From Luscinia megarhynchos (lineage: Eukaryota > Chordata > Aves > Passeriformes > Turdidae), in the NCBI GenBank assembly GCA_034336665.1, contig JAPFBE010000036.1, positions 1,604,357 through 1,668,356 on the forward strand: a DNA stretch of 64,000 nucleotides. The letters are read 5' to 3'. This document shows, one piece after another, positions 22,240 through 33,470 of this stretch (position 1 is the stretch's first letter; each line of letters starts with the position of its first letter). The position numbers and the translations under genes are program-made. Below the pieces are notes generated by a model. It did no database searches. It had not been told where the DNA came from and saw nothing but the letters and a program-made list of their open reading frames with translations.

Positions 22240-22866
22240 GGTGGTTTAGCCTTGGCTAACAGTGAAATTCCCACTCAGTCACTCACACCCTCCCTGCCCC
22301 AGTGGGTCAGATGGAGAAAATAGGAAGAACAAGAGCAAGAAAGATTGTAGGTCAAGATAATGACAGGAGATTGCTTACAAATCATCATTGCAGCAAAATA
22401 GACTCGATTTAGGTAAAATTAAGTAAACTTAATATCAATTCAAATAAAAATGTAATTATTAATTCAGGTGACAGAAAGCAAAAAGACAAATATTAAAATA
22501 TGCTTCCTCCTTTCCCAGGCTCATGCCTTCATTCCAGACTCATCTTTTCCCCCCCTTGATATTGACACAGGTTACATGCAGCCCCTTCAGTGAGGCAATG
22601 AACAGCTCAAGGGTGTAAGGGTGTTATAGTCAGTACATAAGAAAATCTCTCCGCCACTCTTTCCTTCTCACTTCTCTGGCATGGATTCTCCATGGGCTGC
22701 AGTTCCTTCACAAAATATCCAACTGCTCCATCATGGTCTGTTAAACAAGCTGCTATGTGAATACTGATTCTGACACCATGGAGCACCTCCTCCCTCACCT
22801 TCTTCTCTGACCTCTGTTCACACTGCTGGTTTTCACTCTTTTTTTCCCCCTACTCTTCTGCATGTG
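22240..22866 (-). mobile_element. Partial LTR of family D, reverse orientation
   Basis: Plus-strand reading starts TGTGGTGGTTTAGCCTTGG, the reverse complement of the family D U5 end, and continues with 'gcaaaatagactcgattt', complementary to the usual 'agtcgagtctg' block. The far end runs into CR1 at 22867. Confidence 0.75.
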
Positions 22867-23146
22867 ACCAGTGACAGGACCCAAGGGAATGGTCTGAAGC
22901 TGTGTCAGGGGAGATTTAGGCTGGATATGAGAAAAAGGTTCTTCACCCAGAGATTGGTTGGACATTGGAACAGGTTCCCCAAGGAAGTGGTCATAGCACC
23001 AAGTCTTACAGAGTTCAAGAAGTATTTGGACAATGCTCTCAGGCACATGGTATGACTCTTGGGGATGGTCCTGTGCAGGGTCAGGAGTTGGACTCGATGA
23101 TCCTTGTCAGTCCTTTTCAACTCATCATATCCTGTGATTCTGGGAA
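22867..23146 (+). mobile_element. CR1 3' end
   Basis: Plus-strand CR1 3' UTR ('gaacaggttccccaaggaag', 'ggactcgatgatccttg') to 'tgattctggg'. 5'-truncated insertion. Confidence 0.85.
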
Positions 23147-24534
23147 TGCAGTGTCACACAAGTAGGAAAGTTACATGACCTTTCAAATTAAGAAAGAATG
23201 AGGAAAAAGTGATCTGCAGCATAAATTCAGCCTATACTTTGTCAAGAAGTCAAGAACTCAAAGTGTCTATCTGATGAGATGTGATTGATGAAGAGGGGGT
23301 AAAATTGATACGTCTGAACAGAAAAAGCAAACACAGTTGTCAGATGATTCTAAAGGAGAAAAATAACATTTCCCATCTTGAGTAATCAGAAAGAATGAAA
23401 CATTATTGATTCTTAGATTCCTGTTGCTCTGTCTTCTTAAAAGAAAATTATTGCATGTAAGTTAAAGCTTTTTTTTAGTTTTTTAATAAAATTAGAAATA
23501 TGAATAAAACTGTTAATAATAAAGATTGCTCCTAATGACTCAAGCAATAGTATTAAGCCCTTTATCTCATGTTAAAATGTGATAGATTTATTAATACTGT
23601 AAGGTAAAATTTATACAAATATACCGTTATATACCAAACATCTCAAATATAAGCATAATTCATAGCTATGGCAGAAGTTTTCGTTCCGAAATAGTGTTTA
23701 AAAAATGTAATGCAGATTAATGCATGCTTTTGTTTGTTTGCTTGTTTTTTTTTCTTACATGTAGCTGTTTTATGCTCTCCCCCACCCCCCAAGCATTAAC
23801 CTCTGAGGTCTAGTACATACATGAGAATCTTTATATCCATTGAAATAAACAAGCAACTATATGGGTCAAGCTTTCCCCCCATACACATTTCAGAAGAAAA
23901 TCTGACCAAACTGTATCCTAAACCCTGCAAAGTAAGGATATGAACATAAATAAAAAGCAAAATGAAAGATTTCTGCATGCTAGAGAACAGCAAAATTATA
24001 TTAAACATGTTAGAATAAGAAATGTTGGTGTTTTTTATATATATTGAAACTTTTTTAAAAAATTACTATTATGTTAATCACAGTCCATTTTGATAAAAAT
24101 ATTAGGAAGACATCTGATCTTGCTTTTTAAATGTCTATTTTTCCATCAAAAAAATTTACATCAAAACCTTTAAAGTTGGCAGTTTTTGCACAAAATGTCG
24201 TGTGGGAAACAGTTTGTTCATGGATTCTCAATTTTTTTCAAGGAAAATTTCTTATTTTTCTGTTGGATAAACACCTCTTTTCTGAAAAATATATTAATAT
24301 ATCTGATTTTGCACAGAAAACAGTACTAAGTTTTTCACCTTGTAAATATCGCACAGTCATTCTAGCTCCCTACTCTGCATTTCTTCTATTCGGAATGCCT
24401 GGAATTCGAAAATTAATTTTACTGAAATTTTTGCACCCCTGAATTGATTTAGGGGATGAAAAAAGATCTTCAAAACTACTTTATAGAGATACTGTTGGGA
24501 TGGAATAAATAAAGCAGATCCACACTATTTTCAT
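23147..24534. other. RFX3 intron, unique AT-rich sequence
   Basis: AT-rich intron with poly-T runs. I recognise no repeat or RNA gene. Confidence 0.6.
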
Positions 24535-24805
24535 TAGTAGCCAGTGAAAGGACAAAAGGCAGTGGGCACAAATTGAATTGAGAGGAATTCCCCTTAAACA
24601 TAAGAAATTTTTTTTTTTACTCTTGGGCTGGTTGAACACTGAAATAGTATGCCCAGTAAGTTTGTGGAGTCTCCAACTTTAGAGAAATTCAACACCCAAA
24701 TGTACATGGGCTTGGGCAACCTGCTCTAGCTGACACTGCTTTGTGCTGCAGGTGTGTGTGTGTGGACTAGACAATTGCCAGAAGTGCCTTTCAACTAAAT
24801 GACAT
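24535..24805 (+). mobile_element. CR1 3' end, plus strand
   Basis: Plus-strand CR1 text ('gtgggcacaaattgaattg', 'cttgggcaacctgctctag') ending 'gcctttcaactaaatgac'. It includes a (GT)n run near 24750 and a T10 run. It forms an inverted pair with the next element. Confidence 0.8.
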
Positions 24806-24807
24806 TT

Positions 24808-24925
24808 TCTCTTTTTCAGTTTGTGCCCATTGCTCATTGTCCTGTTACTGGGCACTGCTGAGAAGAGTCTGACTTTGTCTTTACTTCCTCCCATCAGGTA
24901 TTTATACCCATTGATAAGATAGCTG
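24808..24925 (-). mobile_element. CR1 3' region, minus strand
   Basis: The reverse complement reads 'gactcttctcagcagtgcc' and 'aatgggcacaaactgaaa', typical CR1. Immediately follows the plus-strand CR1 tail, head to head. Confidence 0.78.
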
Positions 24926-25150
24926 TGTTGCAGGAGTACTGATTTCTAGCTCAGCCACACCCACACCTGTGACTGGTATGAATACCATTGGCCTGGACTC
25001 CAAATTATGGATTTGCTTTCTGTCTTGACCTTGGATCTGTCTTGCCCCTAGGGACCTACCCAATAATTAATGGACTGTCTGACCCTGGTTGTCCTCACCA
25101 GACCTGAGTCTGATTTGTGGACTGCCTTCCTGGCTGGACCTTTGTTGAAG

Positions 25151-26228
25151 TGTGAAAACAGAGGCCTCTCTGTGTCCCTCAGAGAGAGAACAGAATGCAG
25201 GAGTTAAATTAAAAACCTTTAGAGAATTTAAAGTACATTAAGTGACACAGACATGAAATAGAGGTGTAAGCTTTAGTTTTAAGTAAGTAGAAATATTAAG
25301 TTGTATAGATATTAAATAGAAGATTTAAGTAAGTACAAATATGTTTTAAGTGGCTTAAAGAGCAAAAGTCTTAGAATTTAGTGTAAAAATAGGCTTCAGT
25401 GAGAGCTGAAAAACAAAAACAAGCTTCAAAAACAAGTTTCAATGAGAGCTCAAAAACAGTTCTAGACAATAAAAATACAGTAAGAATATTGCTTACATTC
25501 TTCAGATAGAACAGATAGGCTATATGCACAAGTTTTGCATAAACTTTTGTATTATAAACTAGAATTCTAATAGGTTTAGAAGAAATGCTTGAGATTTCTG
25601 TTTTTATCTCATTGGGTAATTTGTAAATAAGAATCCATGTACTGGAGTGAGAGCTCTCTCTTTTCCTCCATCATCATTATCATCACTATCACATGAAAGA
25701 AGAAGAGGAAGAACAAGAAGAAAATAACAGAAGAAGAAAGACCAGGGAGCATCTGCCTTTGTTCAGGACTCTGTACCAGACTGCAGTATCTGCCTCTTGA
25801 GTCTCTGCACCAGGCCGCAGCTGCTACCTCTGCTCAGGTCTCTGTACCAGGCTGCAGCTTCTGCTTCTAATAAGGACTCTATACCAGAAAGCTTTTAGCA
25901 TGGACTTTAATGTTACATTGCATACTGCATCTGGTTTAAAGCTGCAGTCTGAAACCCAGCCAGTCTGTAAGCAAGCAGGTACCTGGATGAGGGATAGTAG
26001 AATGGATTTGAACAAATACAGAGAATCCCAGCCAATCTATTGGACCCTAAGTGCAATTGGACCCTAAGTGGCCTATTGGCCAAGGAAATGAGTGACTGAG
26101 ATTGTAACCAATAACATGTGTGTGCCTGGGAAACGCAAACTCTCTGTATAAGGAGAGTTCACAAGAATAAAGGCTTTAGTCTTTGTTACATGAATCAAGA
26201 GTGCTGTGTTTCTGTCTCGGACCCAGCA
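25151..26228 (+). mobile_element. Solo LTR-like element, about 1.08 kb
   Basis: Starts TGTGAAAACAGAGGCC, ends ...ctcggacccagca. 'agaataaaggc' at about 26166 and 'gtataaggagag' upstream give plus orientation with TATA and polyadenylation signals. No exact TSD, so boundaries are tentative. It contains A-rich low-complexity sequence (25680-25740). Confidence 0.6.
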
Positions 26229-26539
26229 CCAGTCAATGCCACACTTAAACACTTTAGACTCTTTGTCTTTTGAGACTGATGTGCTCCCGTAATAAACAAC
26301 TCTACAGCAACCAACAACTGCTCTGCCTCTTTGAAGATATAAACCCATAACAACCTCAATAGACCTTGCACTTGTGTCATCATCACAAATTTGTCTGATG
26401 ATCTGGACTCTCGGTTGAATCTGACCACCATCTCCAGGTCTGCCCTGCTCACTTCACTTGAATACTGCAAGACTAGGCCCAGACTGGTGAGGTCTCTGCT
26501 GTGTATACCATGGTACTCAACTCCTAACTCCCCATTCCT

Positions 26540-26762
26540 TAGGGAGACGCCAGGCCTTGCTGCTCCCTGATAGGAAAACAGTTTTGAAAGCCTTACTAAA
26601 GTTAATATAGACATAATTCACTGCTCTCTCTTCATCCATGGAGCCATTGACCTCATTTTAGAAGACTATTGGGTTGTTCAAACATGATTTCCCCTTTGTA
26701 AATACATGGTGACAACTCTCAATAATCGTCTTGTCCTTCATAAGTGGGCTTTGGCTTTCCTA
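26540..26762 (-). mobile_element. Old CR1-like RT fragment
   Basis: On the minus strand the text resembles the CR1 RT segment 'aggcttgtcacc'-type region preceding the FxKGRS block (caacatggattt-type words near 26700). Strongly diverged. Confidence 0.55.
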
Positions 26763-26769
26763 ACCCTTT

Positions 26770-27115
26770 CCCTGCACACTCAGACAGTCTATATATAGAG
26801 AGAGAATCTATAGGCAGACTGTATTCCTCCTGGGTTCCCTGACCCTGCTTCTACCTCTTGTATACTTTCTTTGTATGTCTGAGCTTTGTCAGGAGCTCCT
26901 TGTTCATCCATGCAGGCCTCCTTCCACCTTTGCTTGACTTCCTGCATGTTGGGATGGACCATTCTTAAACTTCCAGAAGGCGATCCTTGAAAAATAAACC
27001 AGCACTTCTGGGCCCCTTTGCCCTGTAGGACTGTCTCCCATGGGATTATTCCAAGCAGAGCCAAAAACAGGCCCAAGTCTTCTCTGCTCAAGTCCAGGGG
27101 TTTGATGCATCAGTT
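26770..27115 (-). pseudogene. CR1 ORF2 segment between endonuclease and RT
   Basis: The minus strand has an open stretch of about 100 codons with an LGLFLALLGIIPWET motif and a RWKEACMDEQGA-like motif, the known linker between CR1 endonuclease and RT. It ends in stops on both sides; a dead fragment. Confidence 0.75.
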
Positions 27116-27520
27116 CTTGCCAGGAGGAGGACATCAATACAAAGCTGAACCTAATCACAAGTTCTATCATTTTTATATGGGCTGAATAAAGAGATGAAAA
27201 TGAACAGCAGAATTTGAATTTTTGTTTTTTAATTTTTTTTCTACCTCTTGAGAAAATAGCCTGAGCCCACCAAGAAGTGTCTGTTCTGAAGAACTGAATA
27301 ATAGTTTACTTTTTTTATAAATTTTTCAAATTTATGAGTTTCTAGATATGTCTACTGATATCAGACTCCAGTGATTTCAACTGCTGAACTGACAAACCTT
27401 TATTTTTCCCAAGAGAAGTCAAACAATTTCCATTAGAGATTCAACTTTGCCACATAAATGCAGACAGGTAAGGTTCCAAGAACTAGAAATATGAAAAAGT
27501 AGTTTCATATAACACTATAC
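27116..27520 (-). other. RFX3 intron flank of exon 4
   Basis: AT-rich sequence with T-runs next to the exon 4 donor; no repeat recognised. Confidence 0.6.
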
Positions 27521-27640
27521 CTCTGTTTCTGCTGAGTGGGTTGCTGTCTCATAGCCATATATTGCATGTCCTCTTGTAGCTGATTAAGGGGAGAATCTGG
27601 TTTGACTCGAATCCCATAATAATGGTATTTAGAGTTCCCC
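27521..27640 (-). CDS. RFX3: RFX3 exon 4 of this window (wing of the DNA-binding domain)
   Basis: The exon has 120 nt. One base completes the split Arg codon, then 39 codons start GNSKYHYYGIRVKPDSP and end with two bases of the next Arg codon. The NSKYHYYGIR motif is the signature wing of RFX proteins that contacts the X-box. The acceptor is ...catgaag and the donor is AG|gtatag, a weak but GT-type site. Two conservative-looking differences from the usual sequence (Arg to Gln after SPLN; Met to Thr in the glutamine-rich tail) lie outside the wing. Confidence 0.95.
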
Positions 27641-28400
27641 CTTCATGAAAGAACAAAAATAAAATTGTTTCTTTGTATATACATCGCACGTTAGCATTTG
27701 CCTTGACTGGAAAACAGTACATAAAAGTTAGACTTGTCTTTCCTTTCACTCTGGTATAAAACTGATGCAACTTGACCAGCTTCTGAAAAACAGTTCACTT
27801 AAACTATATTTTTCAGCACTTTACTGTTGGCCTTAATTGAAATAGAATAAGGTATATAAAAATCCAACTAAATGATTTATGCAGTCATGGTGAATAAAAT
27901 GATTCCATAAATGGGGTATGCTTGTGAATGAGGGTTTGTGAATGTTTCACTAATCAGCTTCAGTCCAGGTCAACTGTAAAGAAAAGAATTGGGCTATCTG
28001 TGTTCATGTTTATGAGAGTGTCTATATGGGTGGTGGTAAAGGCATTGCCCTGTGTTAGCTTTTGTGGTTAGTTGTGTTAGTGTCATGTGTGTGTTTGTCT
28101 TTATCTTTGGAACATATGTTCAGTCTCGCTACTATCTGGACCTGCAAATGGAAACAGCAGTAGCTGCATCCATTGGACTGAGATGGAAGATATCTCGGTC
28201 ATAAGAGTACACAGAATCTGGCTATAGCAGACCAAGAGTCCCGAGTCTTGAAGTCTGCTGGATTTGGCAACTCCCTTAACAGAAAGGTTTTAAATATTTT
28301 TATTTGCTTATTTCCTTACTTGTTTTTAACATATGAACTTCATGTTCACAATTCTTATTGATATTTTTCTGTTAAACCTTAAGATTTTATTAACACAAAC
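27641..28400 (-). other. RFX3 intron between exons 3 and 4
   Basis: 760-bp intron with no recognised transposon, the shortest repeat-free gap between DNA-binding exons. Confidence 0.75.
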
Positions 28401-28582
28401 CTGGTTCCCAGTCTTCTGGTCCGTAATCCCATGAAGATTGACCGTATGAGTTTTCCAAAGGAGGCAGCGTTGACTGGATCTAACTTGTGCTCCTGACAGT
28501 GACGTAAGTAATGGTTGTAAAGGGTACTTCTAGGGAGACTCACTCCTTCTGCAGTTTCATAGTTGTCTAAAAGCCATTGGAG
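28401..28582 (-). CDS. RFX3: RFX3 exon 3 of this window (RFX winged-helix DNA-binding domain)
   Basis: The exon has 182 nt: 60 codons plus two bases of a split Arg codon. It starts [19 protein letters not shown] and runs through the [13 protein letters not shown] recognition-helix region to GLRTRRLGT. This is the core of the RFX domain, which contacts the X-box. The acceptor is ...gacatag at 28583-28584. The donor is CCAG|gtttgt, weaker than the gtaagt consensus. I see no change from the vertebrate family sequence as I know it, so DNA binding is probably kept. Confidence 0.96.
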
Positions 28583-28909
28583 CTATGTCAAATATGAAAG
28601 AGTGAACATATGTAAATTTAGTATTACTCTACTGAAAACCCCCACTTAATTGTACAACACAAAACTCTGATATTTTTTAGGTAAAAAAGCAATCTAGATG
28701 ACATGAAAAATAACTTGAATAGCTATAAAGCATCATGATCCAAATCCCTTTCTGTTATAGCCTGTTTGCTTTTGACTTCTAAGAGGAACAGAATTAACTT
28801 TTTTTTTCCTCTGTAAGTTATTGCAGAATTTTGGTGAGTAATTTTGGAAGCATTTAGGCAAACAGTTTCTAATACGACTGTACCTTTGTATAGAACAAAT
28901 AGCAACTAA
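28583..28909 (-). other. RFX3 intron, unique sequence
   Basis: Intron upstream of exon 3, AT-rich, no repeat recognised. Confidence 0.6.
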
Positions 28910-29042
28910 CATAGATTCACAGAATATTCTGAATTGGAAGGGACCCATGAGGATCAAGTCCAACTCTTAAGTAAATGGCCCATATAGGGATTGAACCCAC
29001 AACCTCGGTGTTATTGGCACCATGCTCTAACCAACAGAGCAA
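28910..29042 (-). mobile_element. tRNA-Ile-derived SINE with a CR1-type tail (TguSINE1-like)
   Basis: On the minus strand, 29042-28970 reads like a tRNA-Ile body: 'gctctgttggttagagcat' followed by 'ccgaggttgtgggttcaat', i.e. the A- and B-box regions. It then passes into 'gagttggacttgatcctc' and the CR1 tail ending in 'attctgtgaatc'. This tRNA-Ile plus CR1 3' end is the layout of the songbird TguSINE1. It is not a functional tRNA: the acceptor stem is replaced. Confidence 0.85.
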
Positions 29043-29159
29043 ATGTCAGGCTCATGCACACAAAACTCAAGTAAAATGGTCATTTTAATGACATTTACCA
29101 GTATAAGAGAACAAAAAAATAAAATGGAAATATTCATATATTTTTTATTTATCAGCGAT

Positions 29160-30576
29160 CCTGACTAATGGGGGAGGTCTCACTTGACTAGAAGTTAGCA
29201 AACCTATAAGGAGGGCCAGAAGGAGGATCCAGGGAACTACAGGCCTGTCAGTCTGACTTCAGTGCCAGGGCACATTATGGAGCAGATCATCTTGAGTGCC
29301 ATCCCATGGTATGTACAGGACACCCAGGGGATCAGACCCAGTCAGCATTGGTTTAGGAAAGGCAGGTCCTGCTTGACTAACTTGGCCTCCTTCTACGACA
29401 AGGTGACGCACTTAGTGGATAAAGGAAAGGCTGTGGGTGTGTGGGTGTTGTCTACTTGAAATTTAGTAAGGCCTTTGACAGCGTTTCCCAGTGCATTCTC
29501 CTGAAGAAGCTGTCTGCTTATGGCTTGGACAGGCATACTGTTTGCTGGGTAAAAAGAGGGATGGATGGATGGATGGATGGATGGATGGATGGATGGATGG
29601 ATGGATGGATGGATGGATGAGCCAAAAGAGTGGTGGTGAATGGAATTACATCCATTTGGTGGCTGGTCACAAGTGGTGCTTCCCAGGGTTCAGTACTGGG
29701 GCCAGTTCTGATTAATATCTTTATCAATGATCTGGACAAGGGGATTGAGTGCACCCTCAGTAAGTTTGCAGATGACACCAAGTTGTGTGGGAGTATTAAT
29801 CTGCTAGAGGGTAGGAAGGCTCTGCAGAGCTTGTATGAGGTTCAACAAGGTTAAGTGCATGGTCCTGCCCTTGGGTCACAACCCTATGCAGCGCTACAGG
29901 CTTGGGTACGAGTGGCTGGAAAACTGCTGGTCAGAAAAGGATCTGGGTGTGCTGGTTGACAGCTGACTGAATGAGCCAGTGTATGCTCAGGTAGCCAAAC
30001 AGGCTGATGGCATCCTGGCTTGCATCAGCAATAGTGTGGCCAGCAGGGCTAGGGGAGTGATTGCCCTCCTGCACTCCTCAGCTTTGAGGCTGAACCTCAA
30101 ATCCCGTGTTCAGTTTTGGGCCACTTATTACAAGAAAGACACTGAGGTGCTAGAGTGAGTCCAAAGAAGAGCAATGAAGCTGGTGAAGGGTCTGGAGCAC
30201 AAGTCCTATGAGGAGCAGCTGAGGAAACGGGTTGTTTAGCCCAGAGAAAAGGAGGCTCAGAGGGGGACCTTATCACTCTTTCTACAACCATCTGAAAGGA
30301 GCTTGTAGTGATGGAGGTGTCAGTCTCTTCTCATAAGTAACAAGCAGTAGGACAAGAGTAAATGGAAATATAGGAGAATTTTCTTCAATTAAAGGGTTGT
30401 CAAGCATTGGAACAGACTGCCCAGTGAAGTGGTTGAGTCACCAACCCTGGAGGCGTTTAAAAGACATGTAGCTGTGGCACTTAGGGACATGGTTTATTGG
30501 TGGACTTGACAGTGTTACTAGTTGGACTCGATGATCTTAGAGGTCTTTTCCAACCTAAATGATCCTATGATTCTAT
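29160..30576 (+). pseudogene. CR1 ORF2 (RT) and 3' UTR, 5'-truncated
   Basis: Plus-strand text from the RT fingers to the 3' tail 'tcctatgattctat'. Motifs: RPVSLTSVPG-like near 29240, QHWFRKGRSCLTNL near 29346, [17 protein letters not shown] near 29688 and the catalytic FADD near 29770. Frames are broken several times, and a (GGAT)n expansion disrupts it at 29558-29619. A relatively complete 3' half. Confidence 0.92.
29558..29619 (+). repeat. (GGAT)n microsatellite inside CR1
   Basis: About 15 tandem GGAT units between 'gctgggtaaaaag' and 'gagccaaaagagtggtgg'. The CR1 family has a short GGATGG-containing word at this place, so the tract looks expanded from element sequence. Confidence 0.97.
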
Positions 30577-30667
30577 ATTTAACTTATGGGGTTTCAGATT
30601 TTTGAGGATACTATCATTTTACTTAGCTTGCCCCTTTCTCCCCCATGATTTCCTATCCTTGGAATTT

Positions 30668-31196
30668 TGTTCAGGCTGGTGCCGGGGGTCAGTCGGACCC
30701 TGGCTGCCACCAACATCCCGGATAGAGAAGTCCCACAAGCAACAGCCTGTCCTGGAGTCTTAGGCAGTCTCAGCCACAAGATACCAAATGCAAGCAAGGC
30801 CTGGATTTCAGGTGATCCGCTCTTTTAGGGATTTCAGCTCTGAGTGATTTCAGCTTAGCTTGCAAGGTACCTCGGCCAACGTTGGGATGAGAGACAGAAA
30901 GCACTATGTAGAGGTTCCACAGAGTTCTTTATTGTCTGCTTCTGCGAAGGGAGTCCAGTGACAGCATCAATCCGCTGAACTGGGTAGAAGTAGGGGTTTT
31001 TATAGGGAAGGCATGGCTTGGCAGAAGGACCAATGATTTGAGGCTGAGGAACTATGACCAATAGTTTTACAAGGAGATAAAGCAGGGTTCCAAAGTGGGG
31101 AGAAGGGTCTCTTAGCCTAGTCACCATGACTAAGCAATTCTTATCTAGGGAATAGCTCTCCAGGGAGGCCTTGCGAGGGGCCCTGCTCCCTCCACA
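30668..31196 (-). mobile_element. Solo LTR, 529 bp, TSD GAATTT
   Basis: On the minus strand it starts TGTGGAGGGAGCAGGGCC and ends ...cagcctgaaca. Exact GAATTT duplications at 30662-30667 and 31197-31202. AATAAAGAA on the minus strand near 30930 and a 'tataaaaacccc' promoter near 31000. The 6-bp duplication fits class II (ERVK-like). One of few LTRs in the same direction as RFX3. Confidence 0.92.
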
Positions 31197-31202
31197 GAAT
31201 TT

Positions 31203-32600
31203 CCCTTTAATTTCCACTTGAAGAATTTCCAAATTTTGTTTTTGTCTTGTATCTACTGATTACTTAAGAAAGTAATTATGCCAAAATGAATTAGAATTAA
31301 CATCCAAGTTTTCCAGTTTCACAAATCTTACAAAAAGTCTGGACTTACTTTGAGCATCCAATAAATCCCCAAACCATGAATTTGGTTTTGGCATTTGGAA
31401 CAAAGTTTTATTCCAGTATGCTGGACCCTCACACAATTATTTAATCCATTTCACTTTAGTTCACCAACGTAATTAATATGACCAAAATACGTGTTTAAAC
31501 TAGAGTAAAATTATGTGATCCTGAATATGCTACTCTGCAGAGCTACTTACTAATAGATCACTGAACAAATTCTGTTCTAGTAGTGTTCCATATAACATGT
31601 CATTTACAGAAAAAGAATATCAACATTTTAGTGACCATTGCTCTTGAAATAAGTTTCCACTCTGACCCTTCTTTAAATTATAATGAATATATTTGACATA
31701 CAGTTCTGTTTGTCAGTTGTGAGCAATTTACTGAACACAATACAAGAAAAATTTAAAAAAAAAATAGGAAAACATTTGCTCAAGACCTTTCAAAGAACAT
31801 CTTCATGTTTACTTTCTTACAGAAATCATCACCAGAACTATCATGCTTATATTTCTTAACAAGAGCTCTGTGTATAGATGTAGGAGAAGCATGATCTAGC
31901 TGTTTGCAAGATGGATGTAGATAATGTTGCACTTCAAATAAACATTAAAAAGTGCAGTTCATCATCCTTATATCAACTTTTGGGTATAAATGCAGTCTCA
32001 ACATTTACAATTTTTTATTAACTTGAGCATTTACAATTCTGAAACAAAACCTGGGGAAAAATATTATAAACTTTTACATGAGTGTATTATCAAAACCATT
32101 TCACTATATCTTCATTATAGCCTTCAAACTTACCATTTAAACTATACTAATTAGTTTATGGAATATGAGCAATTTGTTTTATCTCACAAAGAAAAAAAAT
32201 ATTGACAAAACCCCCAAATTATTTTCAATTTAATTTCTAAATACAGTATTAGATTTTCTCCAGATTAATTATAATTTATTAGGATTCATTTCAGTGCATT
32301 TTACTAATGATCTGTATTTGACAGATATTCTTTCAGCCACAGCTCAGCATTAGCCAACAATGGGAGAGCAAAACTCAAGATAAGTCCAAAGTAAGGATAT
32401 TTGCTCCAGGGTGAAAATATTTCAATAAAAAAAAAGGTTGACATGTTTATTTGGCAGGTTATAGACTTCAGAATCCTCAATAGATCCCTCTATTTGTCTT
32501 TCAGTAGTTTTGAAAATACCTCAAAACCGTTAAGAAACATCAGAATAAGACTACCATAACAGACAGATGCAAATCTCCTTATTAGAAAGATATTTTAATA
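31203..32600. other. RFX3 intron, unique AT-rich sequence
   Basis: 1.4 kb of AT-rich intron; no repeat or gene recognised. Confidence 0.65.
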
Positions 32601-32601
32601 A

Positions 32602-33470
32602 AATCATAGAATAGTTTGAGTTGGAAGGGACCTTTAAAGGTCATCTAGTCCGAGTCCCCTTCAGTGATTACAAACATCTTTAACTGGAACAGGTTGCACA
32701 GAGCCCCATTAATCTGACAGTGAACACTTCCAGGGACGAGACAGCCACAACTTCTCTCTGCAACCTGATTGTTCCAATGTCTCACCACCCTCATTGTAAA
32801 GAACTTCCTTCCTTATGCTCAATTTTAATATATCGTCTTCCAGTTTAAAACCATTGCTCCTTTTGCTGTCACTACAGGCCCTGGTAAAAACTCCCTCTCC
32901 ATCTTTCTCATAAGCCCCCTTTAAGTACTGAAAGGCTGCAATAAGGTCTCCATGGAGCCTTCTCCAGGCTGAAAAACCTCAACACTCTCTGCTTTTCTTC
33001 ATAGGAGAGGTATTCCAGTCCTCTGATCATTTTAGTGGCCCTACTTAGACACACTCTATTCCACTATCTAAGCCATTGATGAAGATATTAAATGGCAGTG
33101 CTCCTAGTACAGGCCCTTGAGGGACACAACTCATTACTGATCCTTGTTTGGATATTGAGCTGTTTGCTGCAATGTTTTGGATGCAGCCATCCAGCCAGTT
33201 TCTTATCCATCTAAGAGTCTACCCATCAAACCCATATCTCTCAAATTTAGCAGCAGGAATGGTGCGGGGGGCTGTATTGAAGACCTTACAGATATCTAGA
33301 TAAATGACATCCATACCTCTCTCTTTGCCCACCAAATCAGTCATGCAAGGCCACTAGATTAGTTAGGCATGATTTGTCCTTGCTGAAGCCATGTTGGTTG
33401 TCTCTAATAACCTTCCTGTGTTCCATGTTTCCTCCTCTTCCAGGAGGATCTGTTCTGTGATCTTTTAACT
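32602..33470 (-). mobile_element. CR1, minus strand, internally deleted 3' half
   Basis: The minus strand ends with the CR1 tail (32602-32650: 'caaactattctatgatttt' read in reverse). Upstream lies the 3' UTR region and then, with a jump near 33060, RT text (SLINGLD-like, 'gctggatggctgcatcc'). Broken by the internal deletion. Confidence 0.85.

Noticed and set aside
28970..29042. A tRNA-Ile gene
   Set aside because: The acceptor stem is lost and the body runs into a CR1 tail, so it is a SINE.
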